Of a stretch of DNA of 61,965 bases, positions 36,982 to 46,357 are shown piece after piece (the first letter of the stretch is position 1; each line of letters begins with the position of its first letter). The notes beneath the pieces were generated by a model. It worked only from the letters and a program-made list of their open reading frames with translations. It did not search any database and was not told where the DNA came from. The translations under genes and the position numbers were made by a program. The stretch covers positions 1 to 61,965 of the forward strand of contig CALKHF010000002.1 in the NCBI GenBank assembly GCA_938092255.1, in the 5' to 3' direction. Origin of the DNA: an uncultured Flavobacteriales bacterium. GTDB taxonomy: Bacteria; Bacteroidota; Bacteroidia; Flavobacteriales_D; Crocinitomicaceae.

Positions 36982-37366
36982 CTGAAGTTATTGAGGTATA
37001 ACCCGAAAGAATTAATTTAACTGACACAACAGCCATCAATAGACCGAAGAGAAACTTAACCATTCCTGGCTGTAATTTAAGAGACAACTTGGATCCGAAG
37101 TAAGCACCAATAAAAAAGGTCAAGGCAATTACCAAACCATATTTCCAATTGACATCGCCTGACTTCCAGTAATTCATTACTCCTAAAAGAACTACAGGCA
37201 TCGATAAAATAAATAGGCTGGTTCCTTGTGCCTCATGCTGAGAAAGTCCTGCTAAAAAAACAAGACCCGGTACAATTATAATTCCCCCTCCTACTCCCAC
37301 AAAACCACTAAGCATACCTGCAGAAATACCAATAGAAAATAGAATTAAAACCGTTTGAATTGTCAT
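36971..37366 (-). CDS. Half-size TauE/SafE (TSUP) permease
   Basis: A 131-residue membrane protein with about four helices. The N-terminal glycine-rich signature GMLSGFVGVGGGIIIVPGLVFLAGLSQHEAQGTSLFILS (about 18-56) is diagnostic of TSUP sulfite/sulfonate exporters, and FIGAYFGSKLSLKL is the second conserved element. Typical TSUP proteins have two such halves (about 250 residues); this one carries only one, so it should work as a dimer. The ORF is intact and its 3' end overlaps the amidohydrolase start, arguing against a pseudogene. Confidence 0.85.
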   Translation of the reverse strand: MTIQTVLILFSIGISAGMLSGFVGVGGGIIIVPGLVFLAGLSQHEAQGTSLFILSMPVVLLGVMNYWKSGDVNWKYGLVIALTFFIGAYFGSKLSLKLQPGMVKFLFGLLMAVVSVKLILSGYTSITSDGD

Positions 37367-37397
37367 GTTTTTTCTTTAAAAATCAAAAATACAAAAT

Positions 37398-38390
37398 CTA
37401 TTCAACTAATAAATTACATCCTCGAAGATCAGATTTTTCAATTCTTCCCATGAGTTGAAATTTATCCCCATACTTTATTCCCGTGTCCTCTGTGGCGATG
37501 AAACTACAGCCGAATACATTGGCGAGGTCTATTATATTGATTCCTCCCCGTTTCTCACCTCCGATAATGGACAAGGGATCATACAAGTCCCTTATGAGAA
37601 CGCGCATCCATGGTGGACCTTGAAACTGGAAATCCTTGTTGCAATATGCTTGAGAAAGCAGCTCCGTCATTCCGTATTCAGAATACAGACGACTTATATT
37701 TAATTCTTTTATAAGTTTTGAATGCAATTCCTCTTTTGACATCTCTTTTCGTCTTCCCTTCATTCCGCCAGTCTCTATCACGATTGCATTACCCAAATTG
37801 ATTCCTAAATCACATAAATCCAATAGAGAATAAGCCACACCAAAAACAACGAGTTGTTTTCCCAAAACATTTGAATTGGTCACAACCTCTCGGAGTTTAT
37901 CCAATTCCAAAAGAATAAATTGTGAATCATTATGCTTACTCGTTTCAATCAAATTATTCACCATAAAGACAAGACTTGAATCTCCCTGCTCAACATAATT
38001 AGGAAGAAGTCCAATAATTATTTGATCCTCAGGATTTCCAATAAAATTTCGATACGTCCAATCAAATGAATTTTTGTAAATGTCTATATCTGCAACGAAA
38101 TGGTTGCTTCTTCTCCCTTGTGTACCACTACTTTTAAATACACCTTCATGATTATTGAAAGTATTGGAGATGATTTTTCTTGATTTATAAAAGGATATGG
38201 GTAAAAATGGGATTTCGATTAATTGACTCGGATTCACTTTTCCCAATGCGGATGCATATTCAGAATACACCTCACAATGACTATACTGATACCTAAAAAC
38301 TTCAAAAGCCAGGTCTTCAAATTCCTGGGTTGAATGATTTTTGAATATTTTATTTCGCCATTTCACGGAAGTAAAGTTATTTAATATCAT
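37398..38390 (-). CDS. LuxE/PaaK-like acyl-protein synthetase
   Basis: A 330-residue member of the ANL adenylating superfamily. The phosphate loop appears as FKSSGTQGRRSNHFVAD (about 84-100), with EIPFLPISFYKSRKI before it and RLYSEYGMTELLSQAYCNKDFQFQGPPWMRVLIRD in the adenylate-binding part. FIATEDTGIKYGD supplies the later Asp motif. LuxE activates fatty acids and passes them to a protein or reductase partner. There is no luciferase or LuxC/LuxD gene here, so its acyl substrate is unknown. It is the first gene of the minus-strand run and divergent from hemH. Confidence 0.85.
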   Translation of the reverse strand: MILNNFTSVKWRNKIFKNHSTQEFEDLAFEVFRYQYSHCEVYSEYASALGKVNPSQLIEIPFLPISFYKSRKIISNTFNNHEGVFKSSGTQGRRSNHFVADIDIYKNSFDWTYRNFIGNPEDQIIIGLLPNYVEQGDSSLVFMVNNLIETSKHNDSQFILLELDKLREVVTNSNVLGKQLVVFGVAYSLLDLCDLGINLGNAIVIETGGMKGRRKEMSKEELHSKLIKELNISRLYSEYGMTELLSQAYCNKDFQFQGPPWMRVLIRDLYDPLSIIGGEKRGGINIIDLANVFGCSFIATEDTGIKYGDKFQLMGRIEKSDLRGCNLLVE

Positions 38391-38413
38391 CCTACATATA
38401 ATAATAATCTAAC

Positions 38414-38421
38414 TACTTTTG
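38414..38421 (+). promoter_or_regulatory. Putative hemH promoter -7 element (TACTTTTG)
   Basis: TACTTTTG matches TAnnTTTG exactly and lies 50 bases before the hemH start, within the 81-base divergent gap. No -33 TTG is apparent. Confidence 0.45.
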
Positions 38422-38471
38422 AACGAAAATCAACTCTTATTGTTAAACAATCGAGTGAAAATTAAACTAAA

Positions 38472-39488
38472 TTGAAAAATACTTGTGTTTTATTGATTCA
38501 ATTAGGAACACCCGACAGTCCTAAAACAAGAGATGTTCGAAGATATCTTTCTGAGTTTTTAAATGATCCAAGGGTAATTGATTTGCCGTTTTTAGCTCGG
38601 AAACTATTGGTTAACGGAATTATTGTTCCTTTTAGAGCTCCGAAATCGGCAAAAATATACCAAGAACTTTGGGACATGAATGGTGGTATTTCTCCGTTAA
38701 TCACACATACTGAAAATGTGAGTGAGCTTCTTCAAAAAAAAATGGACGAGCATGTAACCGTAGAATTTGCCATGCGATATCAGAATCCATCCATGGATAT
38801 GGTTCTTGAAAAAATCAGAAAAGTAAATTACGACAAAATTATTGTCATCCCTCTTTTTCCTCAGTACGCTAGTGCTTCCAGTGGATCGGCTATTGAAAAA
38901 GCCATGAACATTATCAGAAAATGGTGGGTCATTCCAGAAATCAAAATTGTAAGTCAATTCTGGGATTCTGAAGGATATATCAACTCCATTGTAGAAAGAA
39001 GCAAAGCCTTTGACCTTAAATCGTATGATCATGTATTATTTTCATACCATGGACTACCTGAGCGGCATGTAGATAAAGTTTATGAGGGAACTGATTTGTG
39101 TGCTGATCAACCCTGCGAATCAGAATTAAACGATAAGAATAAGTTGTGTTACAAGGCAACCTGTTATGCTACTACAAGATTAATCGCCGAAAAATTAAAT
39201 CTTAAAGATTCTGACTACACCGTTTGTTTTCAGTCAAGATTAGATAAAAAATGGCTTACTCCATTTTCGGATGAAATAGTTGAGGAATGGGCAAAAAAAG
39301 GTGCCAAAAAATTACTGGTATTTTCACCCGCTTTTGTAGCTGATTGTCTTGAAACTCTCGTGGAAATCGGATCGGAATATCAAGAAATATTTGAAGAACA
39401 TGGTGGTAAAACAGTAGATCTTGTTCCGAGTAGCAATGACCACCCTGAGTTTATTTCATGTCTGAATGAATTGGTATTAAACGCTTAG
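38472..39488 (+). CDS. hemH: Ferrochelatase
   Basis: A 338-residue ferrochelatase. VLLIQLGTPDSPKTRDVRRYLSEFLNDPRVID (about 6-37), VIPLFPQYASASSGSAIEKAM, the catalytic His in VLFSYHGLPERHV and CFQSRLDKKWLTPFSDEIVEEWAKKGAKKLLVFSPAFVADCLETLVEIG match the family throughout. It inserts Fe2+ into protoporphyrin IX as the last step of heme synthesis. The start is TTG at 38472: an in-frame TAA occurs at 38463 and no ATG precedes the conserved N-terminus. About 55 bases separate it from ahcY. Confidence 0.96.
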   Translation: MKNTCVLLIQLGTPDSPKTRDVRRYLSEFLNDPRVIDLPFLARKLLVNGIIVPFRAPKSAKIYQELWDMNGGISPLITHTENVSELLQKKMDEHVTVEFAMRYQNPSMDMVLEKIRKVNYDKIIVIPLFPQYASASSGSAIEKAMNIIRKWWVIPEIKIVSQFWDSEGYINSIVERSKAFDLKSYDHVLFSYHGLPERHVDKVYEGTDLCADQPCESELNDKNKLCYKATCYATTRLIAEKLNLKDSDYTVCFQSRLDKKWLTPFSDEIVEEWAKKGAKKLLVFSPAFVADCLETLVEIGSEYQEIFEEHGGKTVDLVPSSNDHPEFISCLNELVLNA

Positions 39489-39491
39489 TTA

Positions 39492-39523
39492 TTTGTGCGT
39501 CATTGAATAGTTTGTTAATTTTG
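39492..39523 (+). promoter_or_regulatory. ahcY promoter (TTTG-N20-TAATTTTG)
   Basis: This is the best promoter in the window: a TTTG -33 element (39492-39495), a 20-base spacer and a perfect -7 element TAATTTTG (39516-39523). Transcription should begin near 39528, about 16 bases before the ahcY ATG. Confidence 0.7.
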
Positions 39524-39543
39524 CACCTCATTTAAAGAAGATT

Positions 39544-40857
39544 ATGTCAAATACAACAGAAAAAATGTCTTATAAAGTAAAAGATATTTCCCTTGCAGAT
39601 TGGGGAAGAAAAGAAATTAAACTTGCTGAAGCAGAAATGCCAGGTTTAATGAGCCTTAGAGAAGAATTTGGTGCATCCAAACCTCTTACAGGAGCAAGAA
39701 TTGCAGGTTGCTTACACATGACGGTTCAAACGGCAGTACTCATAGAAACACTTGTAGAACTTGGTGCTGATGTGACTTGGTCTTCTTGTAATATATTCTC
39801 TACACAAGATCACGCGGCAGCAGCAATTGCAGCGGCAGGAGTTCCTGTTTATGCCTGGAAAGGAATGAATGATGAGGAATTTGATTGGTGTATTGAACAA
39901 ACATTATTTGCATTTAAAGGTGGTGAACCTCTTAATATGATTTTAGATGATGGTGGTGATTTAACCAATATGGTATTTGATCGTTATCCTGAATTGACTG
40001 CGAACATCAAAGGTCTTTCTGAAGAAACGACGACAGGAGTTCATAGGTTATACGAAAGAAAAAACAATGGAACGCTTGTTATGCCTGCAATCAATGTGAA
40101 TGATTCAGTAACAAAATCTAAGTTTGACAACAAATACGGTTGTAAAGAATCCTTGGTTGATGCCATTAGAAGAGCTACAGACACAATGATGGCAGGTAAG
40201 GTTGCCGTTGTTTGTGGATATGGAGATGTTGGTAAAGGCTCAGCGGCTTCTTTAAGAGGAGCGGGAGCAAGAGTGATTGTAACAGAAGTTGACCCGATCT
40301 GTGCATTGCAAGCCGCAATGGACGGTTTCGAAGTGAAAAAATTAGATAGTGTTGTTCACAACGTGGATATCGTTGTAACCACTACTGGAAATAAAGACAT
40401 CGTTGTAGGTTCTCATTTTGAAAAAATGAAAGACAAAACAATCGTATGTAATATTGGCCATTTTGACAACGAAATTGACATGGCTTGGCTGAACGGTACT
40501 TATGGTGATAGCAAAATTGAAATCAAACCACAAGTTGACATGTACAATATCAAGGGAAATGAGATTATCCTTCTAGCTGAAGGAAGATTGGTAAATCTTG
40601 GATGTGCTACAGGGCACCCATCCTTTGTAATGTCTAACTCATTTACAAACCAAACATTAGCTCAGCTAGAGCTTTGGGAAAATTCAGATAATTATGAGAA
40701 TGATGTATACATGCTTCCAAAAGCACTAGACGAAAAGGTAGCCCGTTTGCACCTTGCAAAAATTGGTGTTGAGCTTGAAGAGCTTTCTACGGATCAAGCA
40801 GATTATATTGGTGTTAAAGTTCAAGGCCCTTACAAGCCAGAGCACTACAGATATTAA
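39544..40857 (+). CDS. ahcY: Adenosylhomocysteinase
   Basis: A 437-residue S-adenosylhomocysteine hydrolase. [45 protein letters not shown] (about 52-96), the NAD-binding loop [32 protein letters not shown] and the C-terminal [12 protein letters not shown] are hallmark segments. It splits SAH into adenosine and homocysteine, relieving product inhibition of methyltransferases. It has its own strong promoter and is closed by a hairpin terminator. Confidence 0.98.
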   Translation: MSNTTEKMSYKVKDISLADWGRKEIKLAEAEMPGLMSLREEFGASKPLTGARIAGCLHMTVQTAVLIETLVELGADVTWSSCNIFSTQDHAAAAIAAAGVPVYAWKGMNDEEFDWCIEQTLFAFKGGEPLNMILDDGGDLTNMVFDRYPELTANIKGLSEETTTGVHRLYERKNNGTLVMPAINVNDSVTKSKFDNKYGCKESLVDAIRRATDTMMAGKVAVVCGYGDVGKGSAASLRGAGARVIVTEVDPICALQAAMDGFEVKKLDSVVHNVDIVVTTTGNKDIVVGSHFEKMKDKTIVCNIGHFDNEIDMAWLNGTYGDSKIEIKPQVDMYNIKGNEIILLAEGRLVNLGCATGHPSFVMSNSFTNQTLAQLELWENSDNYENDVYMLPKALDEKVARLHLAKIGVELEELSTDQADYIGVKVQGPYKPEHYRY

Positions 40858-40880
40858 GAATACAAGTTGTTCTTCAAAAG

Positions 40881-40908
40881 AAAAGCGAGCCAATGGCTCG
40901 CTTTTTTT
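40881..40908. terminator. Bidirectional Rho-independent terminator after ahcY
   Basis: A GC-rich stem AGCGAGCC / GGCTCGCT with a 3-base loop (AAT) is flanked by A-runs on the left and seven T residues on the right. It lies between convergent ahcY and the esterase gene and could stop transcription from both sides. Confidence 0.9.
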
Positions 40909-40955
40909 ATGATACTATTTTAAGTATCAATTTTCTATATTAAGCCAATACTGTA

Positions 40956-42110
40956 TTATTCAGCTTGCTCGATCAGTTTTAACTTTTCTGAAATCATTCT
41001 TTTACCCATATTGTATTTCTCAATACCATAATCCTTTTTATTTTCTTCAAGCATTCTATCACAATACAAGAAATACTTTTTAGCCAAATCACTAAATCCG
41101 AGACTAAAGTACAAGTCAGCTGTAAAAAATAAAGCGTATATATCAACTCTTTTGTCATATTCATGTTCAACCGTTATTTTTTCTTGGAAGCTTAACAATA
41201 ATTGTTTTGCAGCTTCTATCTGCTCAAACCTTTTAAAGACAATTGCCATTTGTAGAAGTTCATTCTGTTTTACTGTAAAATCTTCTTTACTATCAAGGTC
41301 TTTGAGGTATTCAATAAGATTTTTAACATCAAAGAATTGAAATTTGAAATACGCCTTGAAAGCATTCATCACCCCTATTTGGTATACTGAGTTATGGGTT
41401 TCTGATTCAAAAAGCTCCTGTACAATATTCATGTCTGTCAGTGTTTTTAAAGACGCATTGAACGCAACACTGTTTTCAATCCATGAATCCCCATAACGAG
41501 TTTGACAGGTGTAATAAAAATCTAGTGAGTTTTTAAATGTAGATTGATTTTTAATAAGGTCTACCAACTGACCTTTATCATAATTGAAGTTTGCATCTAT
41601 TGAAAAGATCACGTCAAACAGCTCAGGCTTTTTGATCATGGTGTAATTCATAAATGTGCCGCCATTAGAATGCCCTATTCCTATTTTAGTAGGAATGGTT
41701 CGGTAGTTTTTATCTACATAGGGCATTACACTATTCTCTATGAAATCACTAAAATCATCCGCACCGCCCAATTCACCGTATTGCTCTTGAACGGTCTCAG
41801 GATGTACATTTTTAGGTAAAAAATCAATATTGCGGTATGGAGAAGCAATGCCCACGACAATCATCGGTCGTAATCCATTATTCTGAAAAGCTACAGTCGT
41901 ATGAACCGCATCAAAAAACTCTCTATTTTGTGCATCTAAAACATAAACAACTTCAAAGCTTCTCGATTGATCAAAATATTCAGGGGGAGTATAAATCAAT
42001 AATTCTCTTTTACCGAAATCCTTTTCTCCTTTGAGTTTAATTTTTTCAATTTTCTGAGCGAAGAAACCATAAGAGCATAAAATCAATACGAGAGTTAAAA
42101 TAGTTTTCAT
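40956..42110 (-). CDS. Secreted alpha/beta-hydrolase esterase (esterase D/IroE-like)
   Basis: A 384-residue exported hydrolase. The signal peptide is MKTILTLVLILCSYGFFAQ. The esterase domain (about 30-260) has ELLIYTPPEYFDQSRSFEVVYVLDAQ, MIVVGIASPYRNIDFLP and the nucleophile elbow GIGHSNGGTFMNYTMIKKPELFDVIFSIDANF, giving Ser in GHSNG. A C-terminal helical region (about 265-384) resembles TPR-like repeats, as in several Bacteroidetes esterases of this kind. The substrate is unknown. No gene follows closely; a 183-base gap separates it from the DoxX pair. Confidence 0.85.
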   Translation of the reverse strand: MKTILTLVLILCSYGFFAQKIEKIKLKGEKDFGKRELLIYTPPEYFDQSRSFEVVYVLDAQNREFFDAVHTTVAFQNNGLRPMIVVGIASPYRNIDFLPKNVHPETVQEQYGELGGADDFSDFIENSVMPYVDKNYRTIPTKIGIGHSNGGTFMNYTMIKKPELFDVIFSIDANFNYDKGQLVDLIKNQSTFKNSLDFYYTCQTRYGDSWIENSVAFNASLKTLTDMNIVQELFESETHNSVYQIGVMNAFKAYFKFQFFDVKNLIEYLKDLDSKEDFTVKQNELLQMAIVFKRFEQIEAAKQLLLSFQEKITVEHEYDKRVDIYALFFTADLYFSLGFSDLAKKYFLYCDRMLEENKKDYGIEKYNMGKRMISEKLKLIEQAE

Positions 42111-42293
42111 TGGTTGATTTTTAAATATTTAATAACGGTTCTAAGAAATAGAATTCCACAATATATAAATAATACATCCAAATAAAGACAAACTTGGAGC
42201 AATGTTCTCCATTCATTTTTCATTGTACACCAATTAACTATAGCTTTGATTACTCTAAAAAGACTTTCATTTCACGAATACCCTATTGAAAAT

Positions 42294-42632
42294 TTACTGA
42301 ATTGAGCCAATAAAAATATAGAGATTCAAAATCAAATAGAATAGAGCCGGTAGGGAAACCCACAAGCTATCCTTGGTTCTCATTCGGACCAGTAAGCCAC
42401 AAAACATGAGTAAGGCAAGACAAAATGAGGACAAAACCAGCAAGGGATTAAATAGCAAACCTAAAAATATTCCAGAAGCTCCTAAAAACTGACAGACTAT
42501 TATTACTCTTCCTAAATTTTCCATTCCCAATCGTACCAACTCCTCTCTCATTCTTGAAGAAATGAAGTAATAAAAAGAATACCCAAAAAAGGAAAAACCA
42601 GAAATTAGAATACAGATTTTATAAAAATCCAT
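42294..42632 (-). CDS. DoxX-like membrane protein
   Basis: A 112-residue four-helix membrane protein. The sequence MDFYKICILISGFSFFGYSFYYFISSRMREELVRLGMENLGRVIIVCQFLGASGIFLG fits the DoxX/DoxD family, with a conserved polar segment before the second helix (MENLGRVI). Small DoxX proteins are often of unclear function. It follows another DoxX gene by only 6 bases and has the same length, suggesting a duplicated, co-transcribed pair that may form a heterodimer. Confidence 0.75.
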   Translation of the reverse strand: MDFYKICILISGFSFFGYSFYYFISSRMREELVRLGMENLGRVIIVCQFLGASGIFLGLLFNPLLVLSSFCLALLMFCGLLVRMRTKDSLWVSLPALFYLILNLYIFIGSIQ

Positions 42633-42638
42633 CCAAAA

Positions 42639-42977
42639 TTAATTCATAGAATCTAAAGCGATAAAAGCACAAAGAAGCAACAAAATCAGAGAAGGAAGGT
42701 GCTTTATGAAAGTATTATTGATCTTAAAATGAAAACCTTGAGCTGCAATCATAAAGACTCCCATGAGCAATGAAGAAACCAATACCAAAGACGGAAACCA
42801 AATACCGGTGATTAATAAGGTCGCTAAAGCGATTTTCGAAACCCCCACTATATTTCGGGTCAAGTCATTTAGTCCGAATGATTTAAATTCTGTTATGACA
42901 TTGTGATACCTAAAGGTCCAAACATATGAAACTGATAAGGCTACGGCAATCTGAGCAACTATTAATAAATTTTCCAT
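42639..42977 (-). CDS. DoxX-like membrane protein
   Basis: A 112-residue four-helix membrane protein paired with the similar-sized gene downstream. FKSFGLNDLTRNIVGVSKIALATLLITGIWFPSLVLVSSLLMG matches the DoxX pattern of a polar loop followed by a helix. It is the first gene of the two-gene unit. A perfect short palindrome lies about 50 bases upstream and could be an operator. Function unknown. Confidence 0.75.
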   Translation of the reverse strand: MENLLIVAQIAVALSVSYVWTFRYHNVITEFKSFGLNDLTRNIVGVSKIALATLLITGIWFPSLVLVSSLLMGVFMIAAQGFHFKINNTFIKHLPSLILLLLCAFIALDSMN

Positions 42978-43027
42978 TTTTCTTTTGATTTGATTGTAAC
43001 TACTGGCACGTATGAATATTAATTTTT

Positions 43028-43038
43028 CACGTAACGTG
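43028..43038. promoter_or_regulatory. Palindrome CACGTAACGTG upstream of the DoxX pair
   Basis: CACGT-A-ACGTG is a perfect inverted repeat with a single central base in otherwise AT-rich non-coding DNA (42978-43238). Its place upstream of the DoxX genes suggests a transcription-factor site. The rest of this 261-base gap shows no ORF and no hairpin with a T-run. Confidence 0.4.
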
Positions 43039-43238
43039 CGTTATTGATAATACAATTTGACTGAAAATTTGTTCGCAATTTATTACAAAACAAAAGGTTT
43101 TTCTAAAGGAAATCAATGACTTTTAAAAAGGACCAACAAACATAAAAAAAAGAGAATTGAACCAACTTACTTTTTGCTTAATTGAAGTGCAGAATTTGAT
43201 TAAACCTTGAAATCTGGTTTGCATCTAAATGGTTGAAG

Positions 43239-43895
43239 TTAGTGCATTTTATACTGCTCAATGGCATCATTAAGGATATCAATTGCTTCTGTTTTGTTTC
43301 CGTATCCTCGAGATTTTATTAAATCAGGACCTTTGTAATTTTCAAACCAAAGCTTTATTATTTCCAATACACCGTCATAAGAATCTTCCAACTCATTCAT
43401 ATTATTTACATCTATCATTGGAGAATCTGAGGATATTGCAATTAACTTATCGTCGCGCTCTCCCCGATCTAAAAGATACAACACACCTATAATTTTACAC
43501 GTCACAATACGTTCTCGAGGAGTACTTGGCCCAAGCACCAAAATGTCCAATGGGTCACCATCACCACCCGACTCTTTGGGTAACAATGTTGATGGAATCA
43601 TACCATAATTACCTGGATAACCTATGTAATTTATCTTTCTTGGTTTTCCATTCATAGATTCCCATTCCAACTTTCCATTAGATTTATTAAGCTCCCACTT
43701 ATCTATAGTTCCAGCCGGAATCTCTATCAACGCATTGACAAATCCATCGTCCGTGTACGGTGTAGTATTTGTCAATATGCTCAGTGTGTCTTTTGACTGA
43801 TCAAGTTTGGATTTCTTAGGATTTTCATTACCATCCGGTGCCTTACAGCTAATGCAAAACAAAAGAATACAGCAAATAAAAATCTTATTAAACAT
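43239..43895 (-). CDS. ppa: Family I inorganic pyrophosphatase with lipoprotein signal
   Basis: A 218-residue soluble-type pyrophosphatase preceded by a signal ending in a lipobox-like FCISC (Cys about residue 17), then a polar linker rich in Lys and Ser. The catalytic set is intact: IEIPAGTIDKWEL (Glu/Lys), YPGNYGMIP (Tyr), the signature DGDPLDILVL with three Asp, LDRGERDDKLIAI (Asp and Lys), and FENYKGPD (Tyr-Lys). It hydrolyses PPi to two phosphates. Export as a lipoprotein would place it outside the cytoplasm, unusual for this enzyme. It starts 23 bases after the aconitase stop and may be co-transcribed with it. Confidence 0.9.
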   Translation of the reverse strand: MFNKIFICCILLFCISCKAPDGNENPKKSKLDQSKDTLSILTNTTPYTDDGFVNALIEIPAGTIDKWELNKSNGKLEWESMNGKPRKINYIGYPGNYGMIPSTLLPKESGGDGDPLDILVLGPSTPRERIVTCKIIGVLYLLDRGERDDKLIAISSDSPMIDVNNMNELEDSYDGVLEIIKLWFENYKGPDLIKSRGYGNKTEAIDILNDAIEQYKMH

Positions 43896-43918
43896 GTCGA
43901 TTTTAATTAACCGAATAG

Positions 43919-46186
43919 TTAAGAAGTCTGCTTTTTGATTAGATTCAATGCAGAACCTGCTTCAAACCACTCAATTTGGGAAGCATTGTAAGTATGATTT
44001 AAAGAAACATTTTCTTTCGAACCATCAACATGAACGACCTCTAATGTTAAAGGTTTTCCTGGTGCAAAATCTGATAAATCAACGAAGTTGAATGTGTCAT
44101 CCTCCTGAATCTTGTCGTAGTCGCTTTCATTGGCAAAAGTCAAACCAAGCATTCCTTGTTTTTTTAGGTTCGTTTCGTGAATTCTTGCAAAAGATTTTAC
44201 AATCACTGCAGCCACTCCCAAATGTCTTGGCTCCATCGCGGCATGCTCCCTAGACGATCCTTCTCCATAATTGTGATCTCCGACAACAACCGTAGAAATA
44301 CCCGCGGCCTTATAAGCTCTCTGCGTTGCTGGAACAGCACCATAATCACCTGTAAGTTGATTTTTAACAGTATCTGTTTTCATATTGAAAGCATTCACTG
44401 CTCCAATCAAACAGTTGTTTGAAATATTATCTAGATGCCCTCTGTAACGCAACCATGGTCCCGCCATTGAAATATGATCGGTCGTACATTTTCCGTGCGC
44501 TTTTATCAAGAGTTTGGCATCAGTAATTTGATTACCCAATGGAGTAAAGGGCGTCAATAACTGAAGGCGTTCAGAACTTTCTGAAACAACAACATTTACT
44601 CCCGAACCATCCACTTCTGGAGCTTGAAAGCCTGCATCCTCAACGTCAAAACCTTTTGGAGGCAACTCAAAACCAACTGGCTCATCTAGTCGAACCTCTT
44701 CCCCATTTTTGTTTATTAAGGTGTCTGTGGTTGGGTCAAAGTCTAATCTTCCTGAGATCGCTATTGCTGCAACCATTTCAGGTGATGTAACAAATGCATG
44801 CGTATTTGGATTTCCATCCGCACGTTTGGCAAAGTTTCTATTGAAAGAATGCACAATCGTGTTTTTAGGAGCATTTTTAGGATCACTATACCGACCCCAC
44901 TGTCCTATACATGGCCCACAAGCATTGGTAAATATTTTTGCACCCAAATCTTCAAAGTTTTTTAATAAACCATCTCTATCTGCGGTATATCTCACTTGCT
45001 CTGAACCAGGGTTGATTCCAAAATCTGCTTTTGCCTCTACCCCTTTTTCAAAAGCTTGTTTGGCAATAGAAGATGCTCTGGACAAATCTTCGTATGAAGA
45101 ATTCGTACACGAACCGATTAAGCCCCATTCCACATTTAAAGGCCAATCATTTGCTGTTGCTTTTGCAAGCATTTCCTCACCAGCCTTTGTGGCAAGATCA
45201 GGAGAAAAAGGACCATTGATAAGTGGTTTTAGTTCATCTAAATTAATTTCTATCACTTGGTCAAAATAAGCTTCTGGATTAGAATAAACCTCATCATCAC
45301 CCGTAAGATGTTCGGCAATTCCATTGGCAGCATCAGCCACATCATCACGACCCGTTGAACGCAAATAACGCTCCATCGACTCATCATATCCGAAAGTTGA
45401 GGTAGTTGCACCAATCTCGGCGCCCATATTACAAATGGTACCTTTACCTGTACAAGACATGGATTTAGCTCCATCTCCAAAATATTCTACGATTGCGCCT
45501 GTACCACCTTTAACGGTAAGAATTCCTGCTACTTTTAAAATTACATCTTTTGGTGATGTCCAACCATTTAATTTTCCTGTGAGTTTGATACCAATTAGCT
45601 TTGGAAACTTTAATTCCCATGCCATTCCAGCCATTACGTCAACGGCATCCGCTCCACCAACACCAATAGCCACCATTCCAAGTCCTCCAGCATTTACAGT
45701 GTGTGAATCCGTTCCAATCATCATTCCTCCTGGGAAAGCATAATTTTCTAAAACTACCTGATGAATAATTCCTGCACCTGGCTTCCAAAAACCTATTCCA
45801 TATTTATTTGATACCGAATCTAAAAAGTTAAATACCTCAGAGGATTGATTCATCGCATTTTGCAAATCACTATCAGCTCCCATTTTGGCCTGAATTAAAT
45901 GATCACAATGTACCGTAGTTGGAACAGCTACTTTGGCTTTTCCCGCTTGCATAAATTGCAATAATGCCATTTGAGCTGTTGCATCCTGACAAGCAATTCT
46001 ATCAGGGGCAAAATCAACATATGATTTGCCTCTGGCATGAGCCGTATTTGCATTACCCGTCCACAAATGAGCATAAAGAATTTTTTCCGATAGTGTTAAT
46101 GGCTTACCAACTGCTTTTCTAGCTGCCGCAATTCGCTCCGGGTACCTCGCGTACACCTCTTTAATCATTTCAATATCAAATACCAT
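43919..46186 (-). CDS. acn: Aconitate hydratase
   Basis: A 755-residue aconitase of the mitochondrial-type length. LLYAHLWTG-like N-terminus, [49 protein letters not shown], the Fe-S ligands in [18 protein letters not shown] and [15 protein letters not shown], and the C-terminal swivel domain with [22 protein letters not shown] are all present. It interconverts citrate and isocitrate in the TCA cycle and uses a 4Fe-4S cluster. A full promoter lies just upstream, with an inverted repeat in its spacer. Confidence 0.97.
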   Translation of the reverse strand: MVFDIEMIKEVYARYPERIAAARKAVGKPLTLSEKILYAHLWTGNANTAHARGKSYVDFAPDRIACQDATAQMALLQFMQAGKAKVAVPTTVHCDHLIQAKMGADSDLQNAMNQSSEVFNFLDSVSNKYGIGFWKPGAGIIHQVVLENYAFPGGMMIGTDSHTVNAGGLGMVAIGVGGADAVDVMAGMAWELKFPKLIGIKLTGKLNGWTSPKDVILKVAGILTVKGGTGAIVEYFGDGAKSMSCTGKGTICNMGAEIGATTSTFGYDESMERYLRSTGRDDVADAANGIAEHLTGDDEVYSNPEAYFDQVIEINLDELKPLINGPFSPDLATKAGEEMLAKATANDWPLNVEWGLIGSCTNSSYEDLSRASSIAKQAFEKGVEAKADFGINPGSEQVRYTADRDGLLKNFEDLGAKIFTNACGPCIGQWGRYSDPKNAPKNTIVHSFNRNFAKRADGNPNTHAFVTSPEMVAAIAISGRLDFDPTTDTLINKNGEEVRLDEPVGFELPPKGFDVEDAGFQAPEVDGSGVNVVVSESSERLQLLTPFTPLGNQITDAKLLIKAHGKCTTDHISMAGPWLRYRGHLDNISNNCLIGAVNAFNMKTDTVKNQLTGDYGAVPATQRAYKAAGISTVVVGDHNYGEGSSREHAAMEPRHLGVAAVIVKSFARIHETNLKKQGMLGLTFANESDYDKIQEDDTFNFVDLSDFAPGKPLTLEVVHVDGSKENVSLNHTYNASQIEWFEAGSALNLIKKQTS

Positions 46187-46208
46187 TATTCTGTTTTTCT
46201 TTAAAACG

Positions 46209-46238
46209 CGAATTTAAAGAATTTGATTGAAGAATCAA
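46209..46238 (-). promoter_or_regulatory. acn promoter with inverted repeat in the spacer
   Basis: On the minus strand a TTG (-33) is followed after 19 bases by TAAATTCG (one mismatch to TAnnTTTG). The spacer begins with TTGATT-CTTC-AATCAA (46223-46238), a perfect 6-bp inverted repeat overlapping the -33 element, placed where a regulator could block polymerase. Confidence 0.5.
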
Positions 46239-46325
46239 GGGCTTACAACGGCATTGTTAAAAAAAAGCAGATGTAAAAATGAAAATGATCGAAAATAGCC
46301 ATCATATTTAATGATTCTTATTTTT

Positions 46326-46333
46326 TACATTTG
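46326..46333 (+). promoter_or_regulatory. Putative -7 element (TACATTTG) before the CoA-transferase gene
   Basis: TACATTTG matches TAnnTTTG exactly and ends 24 bases before the ATG at 46358. It overlaps the TTG used as the start in the ORF track, which argues that the TTG is not the true start codon. Confidence 0.5.
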
Positions 46334-46357
46334 CCCAATACAAAACCCTTTCAATTA

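Noticed and set aside
44709-45269. 186-residue ORF antisense to aconitase (also 45435-45743)
   Set aside because: They are shadow ORFs on the opposite strand of a well-supported aconitase gene.
46331-46357. TTG start for the CoA-transferase gene given in the ORF track
   Set aside because: It overlaps a perfect -7 promoter element, and an ATG at 46358 directly precedes the conserved N-terminus.
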